Source: Bacilli bacterium (GTDB taxonomy: Bacteria > Bacillota_I > Bacilli_A > RF39 > UBA660). From it: 64,000 bases of DNA. The stretch's first letter is position 1. Every line of letters begins with the position of its first letter. The translations under genes and the position numbers were made by a program. The stretch covers positions 107,962 through 171,961 of the forward strand of contig JAFSVF010000009.1 in NCBI GenBank assembly GCA_017450205.1, in the 5' to 3' direction. The notes under the pieces are model-generated. The model saw only the letters and a list, made by a program, of their open reading frames with translations, had not been told where the DNA came from and ran no database searches. This document shows, piece after piece, positions 51,084 to 60,759 of the stretch.

Positions 51084-51605
51084 ATGGCAGAAGAAAGTAA
51101 ACTTATAATAAGATTCCCAAGTGAAACAGATAAGAATGCTTGGTTAGATTTTGTTAAAGATGCTAGAAAGTTTTATAGTGATGCAACACCACTTAGTTTT
51201 AAAGATGAAGCTCATTATAGAGAGTGGCTTAATAGACTTATTAATTTAAATATTGGTACTACTTTGAAACCTGGTGAAATACCACAATCAACATTCTTTA
51301 TGTTTGATGGTGCAAGAATTGTTGGTTATTTAACTATTAAAAGACAAATAATTAATCATAATCCAATCGGACAAATATATATTAATATTAGACCTTCTGA
51401 TAGAAAGAAAAAATATGGTACTAAATTAATGATTGCTGCGTTAAATAAATGTAGAGAAATACAATTAAAACAAGCATTAATTTCATGTCCTGAAGAGTCT
51501 TTAGGTGGTATTAAAATAATTGAAGCTAATAAAGGTAGACTTATAGAAACTAAATTCTTAAAAGGTACAGAAATAAAGATGAGAATATACTTAATCGATT
51601 TATAA
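51084..51605 (+). CDS. GNAT-family N-acetyltransferase
   Basis: 173 residues; ATG at 51084 after AATGGTGATAAT, the upstream ATG at 51057 lies in the terminator T run. The GNAT core is visible: ARIVGYLTIKRQ, GQIYINIRPSDRKKKYGTKLMIAAL (acetyl-CoA-binding region, R-x-x-x-x-G), and IEANKGRLIET. The G in the middle of the usual Q/R-x-x-G-x-G/A is replaced by K-K-Y-G, a mild deviation. Substrate unknown. Confidence 0.82.
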   Translation: MAEESKLIIRFPSETDKNAWLDFVKDARKFYSDATPLSFKDEAHYREWLNRLINLNIGTTLKPGEIPQSTFFMFDGARIVGYLTIKRQIINHNPIGQIYINIRPSDRKKKYGTKLMIAALNKCREIQLKQALISCPEESLGGIKIIEANKGRLIETKFLKGTEIKMRIYLIDL

Positions 51606-51620
51606 GATTAAGTCTTTTTA
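51589..51620 (+). terminator. Probable terminator
   Basis: Stem ACTTAATC / GATTAAGT with a 9-nt loop containing the stop codon, then CTTTTTA. Confidence 0.6.
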
Positions 51621-51670
51621 TTTGTATTATTAACTGTTTTAGATTATAATTTTGTTGTAAGGTGATTATT

Positions 51671-52756
51671 ATGCATTCAGTATATATTCATATTCCATTT
51701 TGTACACATATATGTTCTTATTGTGATTTTACTAAGTTATTACATCTAGAACCATTTGTAGATGATTACTTAGAAAACTTACAAAAAGAAATACTTGATA
51801 ATTATGATGGAGAAAGATTAAAAACATTATATATTGGAGGAGGAACTCCTTCATGTTTAACTAGAAAAGAAAGAATTAAATTATTTCAAATATTAGAAAT
51901 TTTTATTAAAGATCCAGATTGTGAGTATACAATTGAATGTAATCCAAGAGATATTACTGAAGACTTCTTAGATGATGTAGTAGCTGCTGGTGTAAATAGA
52001 ATTAGTATTGGAGTAGAATCTTTTAATGAAGATAATTTAAAAATACTTGAAAGAAAAGCTGATTTTAAAGATTTAGAAAAAAGAATTGAATTAATTAAGA
52101 ATCGTGGAATTGATAATATAAATATAGATTTAATGTATGCATTACCTAATGAAACTATTAAAGTATTAAGAGATGATTTAAAGAAATTTATTAAATTAAA
52201 TGTATCACATATTAGTACTTATTCTTTAATGATTGAAGATCATACTAAATTAGGAAATACTAATACTGAATATGTTCCAAGTGAATTAGATGCTAAGATG
52301 TATGAAACTATTTGTACTAAACTTAAAAAAAGCGGTTTTGTTCATTATGAAGTATCTAATTTTGCACTTCCAGGTTTTGAATCAAGACATAATTTAAATT
52401 ATTGGGATAATGGTGAATATTATGGATTTGGTTTAGGGGCTTCAGGTTTTAAAGCAGGATTTAGATATACAAATACTTCTAATTTAAGAGAATACAATGA
52501 AGGTAATTATCGTAAAGAAAATGAAATGATGTCTTATAAAGATATGATGGATAATGAACTTATGTTAGGTTTAAGAAAACTAAAAGGTATCAATGTTGAT
52601 GACTTTTATGACAAGTATGGAGAAAATATTCAAGATGTTTATCCTAGAATAAATGATTACCTAAAATCAGGGGAATTAATATATAGAAAAGGATATCTAT
52701 CTATTCCTGAAGAAAAGATTTATGTAATGAATGAGATACTTGTAAATATTATGTAG
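51671..52756 (+). CDS. hemW: Radical SAM heme chaperone HemW
   Basis: 361 residues; ATG at 51671 after AAGGTGATTATT. Starts HSVYIHIPFCTHICSYCDF, so the 4Fe-4S cluster cysteines are in C-x-x-x-C-x-x-C. Other features are LYIGGGTPSCL, ECNPRDIT, RISIGVESFNEDNLKILERK, and HNLNYWDNGEYYGFGLGASG, all typical of HemW/HemN-like proteins. The true coproporphyrinogen dehydrogenase HemN has an N-terminal extension not present here, so HemW is the better name. Single gene. Confidence 0.92.
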   Translation: MHSVYIHIPFCTHICSYCDFTKLLHLEPFVDDYLENLQKEILDNYDGERLKTLYIGGGTPSCLTRKERIKLFQILEIFIKDPDCEYTIECNPRDITEDFLDDVVAAGVNRISIGVESFNEDNLKILERKADFKDLEKRIELIKNRGIDNINIDLMYALPNETIKVLRDDLKKFIKLNVSHISTYSLMIEDHTKLGNTNTEYVPSELDAKMYETICTKLKKSGFVHYEVSNFALPGFESRHNLNYWDNGEYYGFGLGASGFKAGFRYTNTSNLREYNEGNYRKENEMMSYKDMMDNELMLGLRKLKGINVDDFYDKYGENIQDVYPRINDYLKSGELIYRKGYLSIPEEKIYVMNEILVNIM

Positions 52757-52814
52757 ATTATTGATTGATATATTTATGAGTGTTATAATTCAAAATATAA
52801 AGGGTGATTAAATA

Positions 52815-54524
52815 ATGAGAAAAAAGATTAATATATTATTTATTTTATTAGCGCTATTTATACCAGTTGTTGCTAATGCAGGGACAATAGAAACAGGATC
52901 TGCTAAAACACAAGAAGGAAGTACAACTTGGCCAGTAATCTATAAAGGGGATAAGATTATAGCTAATGATTATTTTCTATTAGAAGCATATGGAAATGAT
53001 AATGGGATGGTTACTTGTTCTATTTCTTACGTATCTCCATTTGGAAAAAATGGAGCAGCTGTAAGTGATACTGAAGTTTCTAGTAGCGGTCTTGAGGTTG
53101 CTACTTTAACTTGTATTACAAACAGTTCAGAAAATCAAAATGGAAATGTTGGAGTTAAAGGAACTTTAAATAGAAGCACTGGTGTTAAAGAAGATTTAAA
53201 CATGAGTGCAAAGAAATATACTGTAAATGCTGCTAGAAAGAAATCTAGTGATTCTAAATTAAAATCACTTTCTACTAGCCAAGGAACTATTTCTCCTGAA
53301 TTTAGTGATAAAACATTTGATTATACAGTTTATAATATTAAAGATACTATAAACTCAATAAGAATTAATTTTACTTGTGATCATTGTGATACTAGTATTA
53401 AATTAGAAGACGCCAATGTATCTGCTAATAAGAATTCTTCAGGATATGAACTAAAAAATATTCCAAAAGGAAATTGTGAAGTTAGTTTAACAGTTGTATC
53501 TGAAGATGGAAAAAATAATGATACTTATAAAATTACTATTATTAAGGGTGAAACTGAATATGATTCAGCTAAAGTAACTAATATTACAATTGGTGATAGT
53601 AAAATTAATCCAGATTTTAAAGAAGATGTTTATGAAGGATATACAATAACAGTTCCTTATGATGTAAAGGATATATCTAAAGTAGCTACTATTGTACTTA
53701 AAGATCCTGAAGCTAAATATGAATTTAAGAATGGTGATAACTTACAAGTTGGTTCTAATGAAGTAGAATTAGTTGTTACTAGTGTACTTGAAGATAATAC
53801 TCAAACTTATAAGATTACTGTTATTAGATTAAATAGTGAAAATATTAAATTAATAAGTTATAAAAATGGTGAAATTAAATTTAATGATGCTGATAAGAAT
53901 GAACAAACTTTAAGTGAAGAAGAATTTGAAAAACAATATCCAACTGTATGGAAAGATATTAAAGATGGTAAATACAAATTTGATGAAAATGGTAATTTAA
54001 TTGAAGATAAGACTGAAAAAAAATCTAATAAAAAGACTTTAATTATTATTTTAGTACTTGTTATTGGAATTCTAGTTATTGGTGTTTCTGGATACTTTAT
54101 CTTTAGAAAGAAAGATCCTGAAAAAGAAAAAGAAAAGATTAAAAAGAAAGCTATGAAAAAAGCTCGTAAGGATGAATTAAAGAAATTAGAAGAAGAATAT
54201 TATAAAGAATACTATGGTGAAGACTACGAAGATGAAGAAGCTGAAGATGAGTCTAATTTAGAAGAGTCTGAAGAAACTGATGAGGTAGAAGAAGCTAAAG
54301 AGGATAAAACTAGCAGATCTAAAAAGAAAAAAGAAGAGTCTTTACTAGAAGATGATTATATCTTTGAACAATCACTTATCGAAGAAGAAAATGAAAGTGA
54401 TGAAGATAGTGATTCAAAAAAGAAAAAGAAAGAAGAAGTAGTAGATGTTGATACTGCTTTGGAAGATTTGATGAACACTAAAACATATGATTTTAGTGAT
54501 GAATTCGAAGATATTGATAAATAA
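52815..54524 (+). CDS. Surface protein with cadherin-like domains and long acidic cytoplasmic tail
   Basis: 569 residues. Signal peptide ending VVANA, an N-terminal domain of about 110 residues, two cadherin-like beta-sandwich domains (SKLKSLSTSQGTISPEFSDK at about 147 onward; AKVTNITIGDSKINPDFKED at about 255 onward), a region of about 60 residues, a membrane helix (TLIIILVLVIGILVIGVSGYFIF), and a cytoplasmic tail of about 145 residues very rich in E, D and K (for example EEAEDESNLEESEETDEVEEA). The acidic tail is probably disordered. Start ATG after AAAGGGTGATTAAATA. Confidence 0.78.
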   Translation: MRKKINILFILLALFIPVVANAGTIETGSAKTQEGSTTWPVIYKGDKIIANDYFLLEAYGNDNGMVTCSISYVSPFGKNGAAVSDTEVSSSGLEVATLTCITNSSENQNGNVGVKGTLNRSTGVKEDLNMSAKKYTVNAARKKSSDSKLKSLSTSQGTISPEFSDKTFDYTVYNIKDTINSIRINFTCDHCDTSIKLEDANVSANKNSSGYELKNIPKGNCEVSLTVVSEDGKNNDTYKITIIKGETEYDSAKVTNITIGDSKINPDFKEDVYEGYTITVPYDVKDISKVATIVLKDPEAKYEFKNGDNLQVGSNEVELVVTSVLEDNTQTYKITVIRLNSENIKLISYKNGEIKFNDADKNEQTLSEEEFEKQYPTVWKDIKDGKYKFDENGNLIEDKTEKKSNKKTLIIILVLVIGILVIGVSGYFIFRKKDPEKEKEKIKKKAMKKARKDELKKLEEEYYKEYYGEDYEDEEAEDESNLEESEETDEVEEAKEDKTSRSKKKKEESLLEDDYIFEQSLIEEENESDEDSDSKKKKKEEVVDVDTALEDLMNTKTYDFSDEFEDIDK

Positions 54525-54536
54525 TTCGTATGCGAA

Positions 54537-54562
54537 AAAAACCTCTTGCAAAAGGGGTTTTT
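54537..54562 (+). terminator. Rho-independent terminator
   Basis: AAACCTCTT / AAGGGGTTT (one G-U pair) around GCAA, followed by a T run. Confidence 0.82.
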
Positions 54563-54604
54563 ATGTAATATAATACTATTGGTTATTGGAAGGAGGGAAG
54601 TATA

Positions 54605-54799
54605 ATGGCAAGCACAAGAGTTGAAGTTAAAAACGGAGACGTTAACGGAGCAATTAGAAGATGGAAAATGAAATTTGCTAAGAGCGGAGTTCCTTCTGAA
54701 TTAAAGAAACATAAAGAATATTCAAAACCAGGCGTTGTAAGACGTGAGGAAAAGAAAGAAAATATTAAAAATTCTCGTAAGAGAAATAGAAGAGGATAG
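54605..54799 (+). CDS. rpsU: Ribosomal protein bS21
   Basis: 64 residues. Sequence STRVEVKNGDVNGAIRRWKMKFAKSGVPSELKKHKEY and the basic end NSRKRNRRG are typical of bS21, a small-subunit protein near the anti-Shine-Dalgarno site. Strong ribosome site GGAAGGAGGGAAGTATA. The neighbouring yqeY (56066) is the usual partner in Firmicutes, here separated by one membrane-protein gene. Confidence 0.95.
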   Translation: MASTRVEVKNGDVNGAIRRWKMKFAKSGVPSELKKHKEYSKPGVVRREEKKENIKNSRKRNRRG

Positions 54800-54815
54800 T
54801 AATATCCTTTTTTTT
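54793..54815 (+). terminator. Rho-independent terminator
   Basis: Short stem AGGATA / TATCCT with GTAA loop and a T7 run, overlapping the rpsU stop. Confidence 0.78.
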
Positions 54816-54850
54816 ATTGTAAAATTATCCTTAGAAAGGATAGATGATTA

Positions 54851-56011
54851 ATGAAAAGAATTTATATGTTATTATTAGTTTTAGTAGCTTTATTTGCTTT
54901 TAACTTTAATGTTTTAGCCGAGGGTGAAACGAATTGTTTAGGAGAAGCTGGTACTAACTGTGGTTCTGCAGAAGATATTGCACCATTGATTTCTCCTAAT
55001 GAAGAAAATATTACTGATCAAGCATTTTATGTAGATGATGATTTAAATGTTACTAAAGATATTGATGCATCAGCGTTTATGATTGGTAATACTATTAAAT
55101 CTACTGGCACTATATATGGCTCACATTTTGTTGCTGGTAATGAACTTAATATTAGTGGAGTTACTGATTATAGCTTCTATGCTGGACAATCTTTAAAGAT
55201 TCATGATTTTCATAGTAATGATGCTTTTATCGCTGGTAAAGATCTTGAATTTAATAATGTTTTAGGAAGAACTTATTATATAGCTGGGCAAAATATTACT
55301 ATTAGTGATTCAACTATTGATAAGTTATATTTAGCTGCTGAAAAAGTAGTTTTAAATGGTGAATTTGAAAATGTTACTGTTGCTGCTGAAAAAGTTATAG
55401 TTAATGGTTCTATTACTGGTGTTTTAGAGATTAATGAATCAGCTAAACTTGAAACAATGGGTGACACAACTATTGAAACTATTAATAAGTATAAAGATTC
55501 TGAAAAAGATAGTAAGTTCTCTAAAGGTAATTCTTTTACTGCTTTGTTATTTGTTATAGTTGTAGCATTTATTAAAGGATATGTTAATCTTGCTTTAATT
55601 GGAGTTATTATAATTGCATGCTTCAAAGGAATAGTTAAAAAACTTAATAAAGAAGATATTGATGCATCATTTGTATTTAGTCGTATTGGAATTGGATTAT
55701 GTACTTTAATAGTTGTTCCAGTTGTATCTATTATTGCACTATTTACAGGATTTGCATCACTTATTGGTATAATTTTGTTACTAGCTTATATTATTGGTAT
55801 TATAATTTCTACTCCAATTGTAACTATTTACTTAAGTGATAAGTTATTAAAATCTATTAAGAATGATTACTTAAGATACTTAGTTGGATTACTTATCTTA
55901 CAATTAATTAAGAGAGTGCCTGTAATTGGTGGACTTGTTACATTCTTATCATTATTGCTAGGTTTAGGTTTAATTATTCAATTATTGAAACAAGAAAAGA
56001 AGGAAAAATAA
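54851..56011 (+). CDS. Membrane protein with bactofilin-like beta-repeat domain
   Basis: 386 residues. A signal peptide ends near VLAEG. Residues 45-205 are repeated short strands in the manner of a polymer-forming (bactofilin-like) right-handed beta solenoid: TGTIYGSHFVAGNELNIS, SNDAFIAGKDLEFNN, TYYIAGQNITISDS, and VTVAAEKVIVNGS. Four membrane helices fill residues 220-380. Proteins of this design occur in Firmicutes and may organise the envelope; unlike true bactofilins the solenoid should be extracellular. Start ATG after AGAAAGGATAGATGATTA. Confidence 0.75.
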   Translation: MKRIYMLLLVLVALFAFNFNVLAEGETNCLGEAGTNCGSAEDIAPLISPNEENITDQAFYVDDDLNVTKDIDASAFMIGNTIKSTGTIYGSHFVAGNELNISGVTDYSFYAGQSLKIHDFHSNDAFIAGKDLEFNNVLGRTYYIAGQNITISDSTIDKLYLAAEKVVLNGEFENVTVAAEKVIVNGSITGVLEINESAKLETMGDTTIETINKYKDSEKDSKFSKGNSFTALLFVIVVAFIKGYVNLALIGVIIIACFKGIVKKLNKEDIDASFVFSRIGIGLCTLIVVPVVSIIALFTGFASLIGIILLLAYIIGIIISTPIVTIYLSDKLLKSIKNDYLRYLVGLLILQLIKRVPVIGGLVTFLSLLLGLGLIIQLLKQEKKEK

Positions 56012-56027
56012 TTTCCTTTTTTCTTTT
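56000..56027 (+). terminator. Rho-independent terminator
   Basis: Stem AAGGAAA / TTTCCTT with AATAA loop containing the stop codon, T-rich run follows. Confidence 0.8.
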
Positions 56028-56065
56028 GCAAGAGTATAATATTACTCAAGAAAGAAGGCATAATT

Positions 56066-56512
56066 ATGTACGAACAAATTAAAAAAGATTTAATTGAAGC
56101 AATGAAGTCTGGAGATAAATTTAAATTAAGCGTAATAAAAATGCTTAAAAGTGCTTTAATGAACGAAGAAATTAATCTTGGAGGTAATGGTTCAGGATTA
56201 ACTGATGATGAGGTACTTGCAGTTATAAAAAGAGAAGTTAAAAAAAGAAATGGATCTATCGAAGAATATACTAAGTATGGAAAGATGGATGCAGTTGAAG
56301 ATTTAAAGAAGGAAGTAGAAATATTATCAGTATATCTTCCTGAAGAGATGAGCGAAGAAGAATTAAATAAACATATCGATGAAATAATTAAAGAAATTGG
56401 TGCTGAATCAATTAAAGATATGGGTAGAGTAATGAAAGAATTAACTGCTAAATATGCTTCACAAATTGATATGGGAAAAGCATCTGTAATTGTTAAATCT
56501 AAATTAAACTAA
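56066..56512 (+). CDS. yqeY: GatB/YqeY-domain protein
   Basis: 148 residues of the YqeY family, related to the C-terminal tRNA-binding domain of GatB. Typical segments are DLIEAMKSGDKFKLSVIKMLKSAL, VIKREVKKRNGSIEEYTKYG, EVEILSVYLPEEMSEEEL, and GAESIKDMGRVMKELTAKYA. Function not firmly known, probably tRNA related. Start ATG after AAAGAAGGCATAATT. Single gene with terminator overlapping its stop. Confidence 0.93.
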   Translation: MYEQIKKDLIEAMKSGDKFKLSVIKMLKSALMNEEINLGGNGSGLTDDEVLAVIKREVKKRNGSIEEYTKYGKMDAVEDLKKEVEILSVYLPEEMSEEELNKHIDEIIKEIGAESIKDMGRVMKELTAKYASQIDMGKASVIVKSKLN

Positions 56513-56537
56513 GAAGTGGATTTATTCACTTCTTTTA
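56511..56537 (+). terminator. Rho-independent terminator
   Basis: Stem AAGAAGTG / CACTTCTT with an 8-nt loop and T-rich tail. Confidence 0.82.
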
Positions 56538-56583
56538 TTTTAAAAAGATAAAAATAATAGTATAATCTTTATAGGTGATGTAA

Positions 56584-57204
56584 ATGTTTCCACCAAAAGC
56601 ATTAGAAATAGTTTATGGTGTAATACCTATGGTTATTTTGTTTTCTATTATAGCTATTCTTTTAAGAGTTGTAATAGCTTCTTATAATCATGAAAAAATA
56701 AATGTATTTAATGATTTTAAAATACTTATGTATATAATATATTTATTTGTATTATTCCAACTTGTAACTACTACAGATTATTCTTCTTATTCTAATAATT
56801 TTGTACCTTTTAAAGAAATTTTAAGATATAATTTTAAAAGTGCTTTATTTATAAGAAATGTAGTAGGTAATATACTTTTATTTATACCATTTGGTTATTT
56901 GATATCAGATGTTATTTATATGACTACTAAACATAAGAATGTATTTGTTTCTTTACTTTTTACACTTCTTACAAGTGCAGGTATCGAAACAATTCAAATG
57001 TATATTGGAAGAAGTTTTGATATAGATGATATTATATTAAACTTTATTGGTGGTTTATTTGGATATATTGCATTCTTAATTGTAAGAGCAGTTTTAAAAG
57101 AAGATTCTATATTAACAAAAATGATAAAGGTACTTATATTTATAGTATTTATTGGACTTATAAGTCTTTGGATATATAAAATAATCCTAAAGGGGGAATT
57201 ATAA
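56584..57204 (+). CDS. VanZ-like family membrane protein
   Basis: 206 residues with five membrane helices. The VanZ signature is visible: NFVPFKEILRY, FIRNVVGNILLFIPFGYLIS, and SAGIETIQMYIGRSFDIDDIILNFIGG. VanZ-like proteins are membrane proteins linked to glycopeptide (teicoplanin) tolerance in enterococci, but most chromosomal copies have unknown roles. Start ATG after ATAGGTGATGTAA. Coupled to ybeY by 1-nt overlap (TAATG). Confidence 0.87.
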   Translation: MFPPKALEIVYGVIPMVILFSIIAILLRVVIASYNHEKINVFNDFKILMYIIYLFVLFQLVTTTDYSSYSNNFVPFKEILRYNFKSALFIRNVVGNILLFIPFGYLISDVIYMTTKHKNVFVSLLFTLLTSAGIETIQMYIGRSFDIDDIILNFIGGLFGYIAFLIVRAVLKEDSILTKMIKVLIFIVFIGLISLWIYKIILKGEL

Positions 57205-57644
57205 TGAATTATGAAATTTATGATGAATATGGTGTAGATTTTGATTATTCTTATTTAGATGATGTTATTAAAGCTACACTTAAACATGAGAAGGCAGATG
57301 GTGCTTATCTTTCAGTTATATTTATTGATGATGAGAAAATGCATGAAATGAATAGAGATACTAGAGGAATTGATAGAACTACTGATGTATTATCTTTTGC
57401 TTTAGAAGATAACGATAATATAAAAGGAGATATTAGAATACTTGGAGATATATTTGTAAGTATTCCTAAAATGAAAGCACAAGCTAAGGAATATGGACAT
57501 TCTGAAAAAAGGGAATTATCTTTTCTAGTTTGTCATGGTCTTCTTCATTTACTTGGATATGATCATACAAGATCAGTTGAAGAAGAAAAAATCCAATTTG
57601 GATTACAAGATGAAATATTGAATGATTTAAATATCATTTCGTGA
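57204..57644 (+). CDS. ybeY: Endoribonuclease YbeY
   Basis: 146 residues. The zinc motif HGLLHLLGYDH (H-x3-H-x5-H) is perfect, and R in DTRGIDRTTDVLSF is typical. YbeY acts in 16S rRNA 3'-end maturation and ribosome quality control. It starts a conserved set, ybeY-era-recO. Ribosome site AAGGGGGAATTATA lies in the VanZ-like gene. Confidence 0.95.
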   Translation: MNYEIYDEYGVDFDYSYLDDVIKATLKHEKADGAYLSVIFIDDEKMHEMNRDTRGIDRTTDVLSFALEDNDNIKGDIRILGDIFVSIPKMKAQAKEYGHSEKRELSFLVCHGLLHLLGYDHTRSVEEEKIQFGLQDEILNDLNIIS

Positions 57645-57681
57645 TATAATTAAATACGAAAAATAATAAGGGAGTGTTATT

Positions 57682-58563
57682 ATGAGAAGTGGATTTGTTA
57701 GTATTGTAGGTAGACCTAATACTGGTAAGAGTACTTTAATAAATGCAATTGTTAATGAAAAGATAGCAATTGTATCTAATGTTGCAGGTACTACTAGAAA
57801 TACAATTCAAGGTGTATATCATGGTGATGATTTTCAAATAGTATTTGTAGATACACCTGGTATTGCAAGAGCAACTGATAAATTAGGGAAAAAACTTAAT
57901 AAAGAATCATATGATTCACTTGATGATATAGATGCAATTCTTTTTGTTGTAGATGCTGCTGGTGGTTTAGGTAAAGGTGATAAGATGATTCTTGAAACTT
58001 TAAAGAAAACAAATACACCAGTAATACTAGTATTAAATAAAATAGATAAACTTACTAAAGAAGGTATATTTAAAGCTATTCTTAAATATAAAGATCTTTA
58101 TGATTTCCAAGAAATCATTCCTGTAAGTGCTCTTAAACATGTAAATATTGATGAACTTATTAATATTACTAAAAATTATTTAAGTGATTTGGTTAAATAT
58201 TATGATGATGATGTTACAAGTAGTAATGATCCTAAATTTATGGTTACTGAATTGGTTAGAGAAAAAATACTTAATTTAACTAATGATGAAGTACCTCATT
58301 CAATTACATGCGTACTTCAAAACTATAATGAAAAATCATCACTTATCGAAGCACAAGTTGATATTATTGTATCAAGAGATTCTCTTAAGAAAATTATTAT
58401 TGGTAAACAAGGTAGTATGTTAAAAGAAATTGGTACTCAAGCAAGAAGAGATATTGAAAAAATGTATAAGAAACCTTGTTACTTAGAGTTATATGTTAAA
58501 ACAATTAAAAATTGGAGAAATAAAGATTCATTCTTAATAGATAACTTAGGTTTAGGGGAATAA
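57682..58563 (+). CDS. era: GTPase Era
   Basis: 293 residues. GTPase domain: G1 GRPNTGKST, G3 DTPG, G4 NKIDK, G5 VSALK. A KH domain follows at the C-terminus (IIIGKQGSMLKEIGTQARRDIEKMY). Era binds the 16S rRNA 3' end and helps 30S assembly. Start ATG after AAGGGAGTGTTATT; an extended -10 (TGATATAAT) lies just upstream, so era may also have its own promoter. Confidence 0.96.
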   Translation: MRSGFVSIVGRPNTGKSTLINAIVNEKIAIVSNVAGTTRNTIQGVYHGDDFQIVFVDTPGIARATDKLGKKLNKESYDSLDDIDAILFVVDAAGGLGKGDKMILETLKKTNTPVILVLNKIDKLTKEGIFKAILKYKDLYDFQEIIPVSALKHVNIDELINITKNYLSDLVKYYDDDVTSSNDPKFMVTELVREKILNLTNDEVPHSITCVLQNYNEKSSLIEAQVDIIVSRDSLKKIIIGKQGSMLKEIGTQARRDIEKMYKKPCYLELYVKTIKNWRNKDSFLIDNLGLGE

Positions 58564-58586
58564 TTTTATTCTCCTTTTATTTTTGG
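58555..58586 (+). terminator. Weak terminator between era and recO
   Basis: GGGGAAT pairs with ATTCTCC (one G-U pair) around the stop codon, followed by TTTTATTTTT. It may only attenuate, since recO follows at 58594. Confidence 0.55.
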
Positions 58587-58593
58587 AGGGTTT

Positions 58594-59331
58594 ATGTTAA
58601 AACAAATAAAGGGATATGTTATACATACTACAGATTATCAAGATTCTTCTAGAATACTTAATGTACTTACTGAAGATGGAATAGTAGCTATTATTTCTAA
58701 AGGATGTAAGAATGTTAAATCTAGTTTAAGACTTGTAAGTCAAAAACTAATATATGGTGAATTTGTAATATATTATAAAGAAAAGGGTATGTCTACTTTA
58801 AAAGAAGGTACTATTATTAATGAATTCAGTAATATAAAAAAAGATTTAACTAAGTTTAGTTATTTTTCTTATATTACTGAACTTACTAGTCAAGTTGTAA
58901 AACAAAATAATAATAAGAAAATATTTGATTTATTTAATAGTACAGTTTTAAAGATTGAAAGTGGATTAAATCCTAAAGTAATGACTAATATATTAGAATT
59001 AAAATTATTAGATTTTCTTGGAGTACCTCTTAATTTAAATGAATGTGTTAAATGTGGAAGTAGAAAAGATATAGTTACAATTGATCCTGATGAAGGAGGA
59101 CTTATTTGTAAGAATTGTTATACTAATGAAATTATATATGATATGAAAGTAATAAAGATGTTAAGAAATTATTCATTAGTAGAAATTAAAAGTATTACAG
59201 AACTTAAAATAAGTGATGAGTTAATAGAATTCATTAATAGAATTATAAGTATGTATTATGATAGATATACTGGTATATATATACATAGTAAAAAGTTTTT
59301 AGAAAAAATAGATAATCTTAATTTAAAATAA
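58594..59331 (+). CDS. recO: DNA repair protein RecO
   Basis: 245 residues. OB-fold start (IKGYVIHTTDYQDSSRILNVLTEDG), central helical region, and a zinc module CVKCGSRKDIV ... GGLICKNCY. RecO loads RecA with RecR in the RecF pathway. Start ATG after GGAGGGTTT. Directly downstream of era, as in most Firmicutes. Confidence 0.93.
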   Translation: MLKQIKGYVIHTTDYQDSSRILNVLTEDGIVAIISKGCKNVKSSLRLVSQKLIYGEFVIYYKEKGMSTLKEGTIINEFSNIKKDLTKFSYFSYITELTSQVVKQNNNKKIFDLFNSTVLKIESGLNPKVMTNILELKLLDFLGVPLNLNECVKCGSRKDIVTIDPDEGGLICKNCYTNEIIYDMKVIKMLRNYSLVEIKSITELKISDELIEFINRIISMYYDRYTGIYIHSKKFLEKIDNLNLK

Positions 59332-59367
59332 ATTATATTTTTATTATAATTAAGTAAGGTGAATAAT

Positions 59368-60741
59368 ATGGGTGTGTTTAATAAATTAAAAGAATTTTTT
59401 AACAACTTAAGTAAAAAAATTAAAAAAGATATTCTTTTTAAAAAAAGAGATAAAATGATTATTAAACAACAAATGGCTTTGTATAAAGAAGTAGAAAAAG
59501 AATACAAAGAAGAGGAAAAAAGATTAAAAAAAGAAAAAGAAGAAAAATATAAAGACATGCCTAAAAGTAAAAGAAGATTACTAGAAGTAAAAGAATTCTT
59601 TGATGAATTAATGAATAATGATGAATTTGAAGAATTAGAAAAATATAAAACTGAAAAAGAAAAGAAACGTGAAATTGAAGAGAAAAAAGAAGCAAGAAAA
59701 ATAACAATAAAAGCTGCCTTAGTATTTGTTTTCGTTATTTGTATTTCTACAGTTGGATTACTTGTTTTTGGTGAAATGATAAAAACAGATTTAGAAAAGG
59801 TTACACAACCTATGTTAGAAGATTATTATTTAAAAACATTTAATGAAAAGCCTAAATTACAAGGTATTACTTATTTAGATAAAGAAAAACATATTGTTCT
59901 TGCAAGATTTAAATCTGGTATTAATGTTATGTGTGTTGAAAATAAGCATATTGGTAATGATTCTAATTATGATAGTATTTATAGTGATTATAAAGCTTAT
60001 TTAATTAATACTATGCAAGCACAAGACTTTATTATTCATAAACCAAAGCTTTCTTATGTACCTTATGAAGTTAATTATAATTACTATATAGATTATATTG
60101 ATACTTTACCAAGTGATTTAAACTTTAATGAATTATTAAGTAGTAATTCACTTGATATAGTAGATATTATTATATATGAAAGAGATATTAATAAAGAAAA
60201 TATTAAAAATATGTTAAATAGCTTTGGTAATAATTCAATAATATATTTAATTAAAACTAGTGGTCAAAATGTTATTAATTTTAGTGTAGTAACTAAAGAT
60301 AAAATAGAGTCTTTTGATGTTATAGAAGAAAAATATTCAAATCAAAATGATACCTTCTTTAAATTTGATCAATCTATTAACAAAGTAGAATATGTAGATA
60401 TAATAACTCTAAGAGATGGCTATGATAGAAAAAATTATATGTATACCAACGTTAAAAAGTTTGATATTGATCAATCTTATTTACCTTATAGTGGTTCTAG
60501 AGAAGAAGATACTAGAAGTGAGTATTATTTAGTTAGATTAAAAAAAGAATTATCATATGATAACTTTACTCTTTTAACTGGATATGGTGAAAGTTATGGT
60601 TTGTATGATGAAGATGAAACACCCTTAGTTTTAGGTATTGAAACACAAAGTGGATATTTAGTATTTGGAACAAAAGAAGTTATGATTGGAAATAAAGATA
60701 CAGAACCTAAATCTTGGTTATGTAGATTTAATTTATGTTAG
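59368..60741 (+). CDS. Membrane protein with N-terminal coiled coil
   Basis: 457 residues; ATG at 59368 after AAGGTGAATAAT. The first 115 residues are extremely lysine- and glutamate-rich (EVEKEYKEEEKRLKKEKEEK) and probably coiled coil in the cytoplasm. One membrane helix lies at about 120-140 (AALVFVFVICISTVGLLVF), and an extracellular domain of about 310 residues follows that I do not recognise (NEKPKLQGITYLDKEKHIV at its start, WLCRFNLC at its end). It lies between recO and the cmk-alaS fusion on the same strand. Function unknown. Confidence 0.65.
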   Translation: MGVFNKLKEFFNNLSKKIKKDILFKKRDKMIIKQQMALYKEVEKEYKEEEKRLKKEKEEKYKDMPKSKRRLLEVKEFFDELMNNDEFEELEKYKTEKEKKREIEEKKEARKITIKAALVFVFVICISTVGLLVFGEMIKTDLEKVTQPMLEDYYLKTFNEKPKLQGITYLDKEKHIVLARFKSGINVMCVENKHIGNDSNYDSIYSDYKAYLINTMQAQDFIIHKPKLSYVPYEVNYNYYIDYIDTLPSDLNFNELLSSNSLDIVDIIIYERDINKENIKNMLNSFGNNSIIYLIKTSGQNVINFSVVTKDKIESFDVIEEKYSNQNDTFFKFDQSINKVEYVDIITLRDGYDRKNYMYTNVKKFDIDQSYLPYSGSREEDTRSEYYLVRLKKELSYDNFTLLTGYGESYGLYDEDETPLVLGIETQSGYLVFGTKEVMIGNKDTEPKSWLCRFNLC

Positions 60742-60759
60742 AATATAAGTGGTGATATT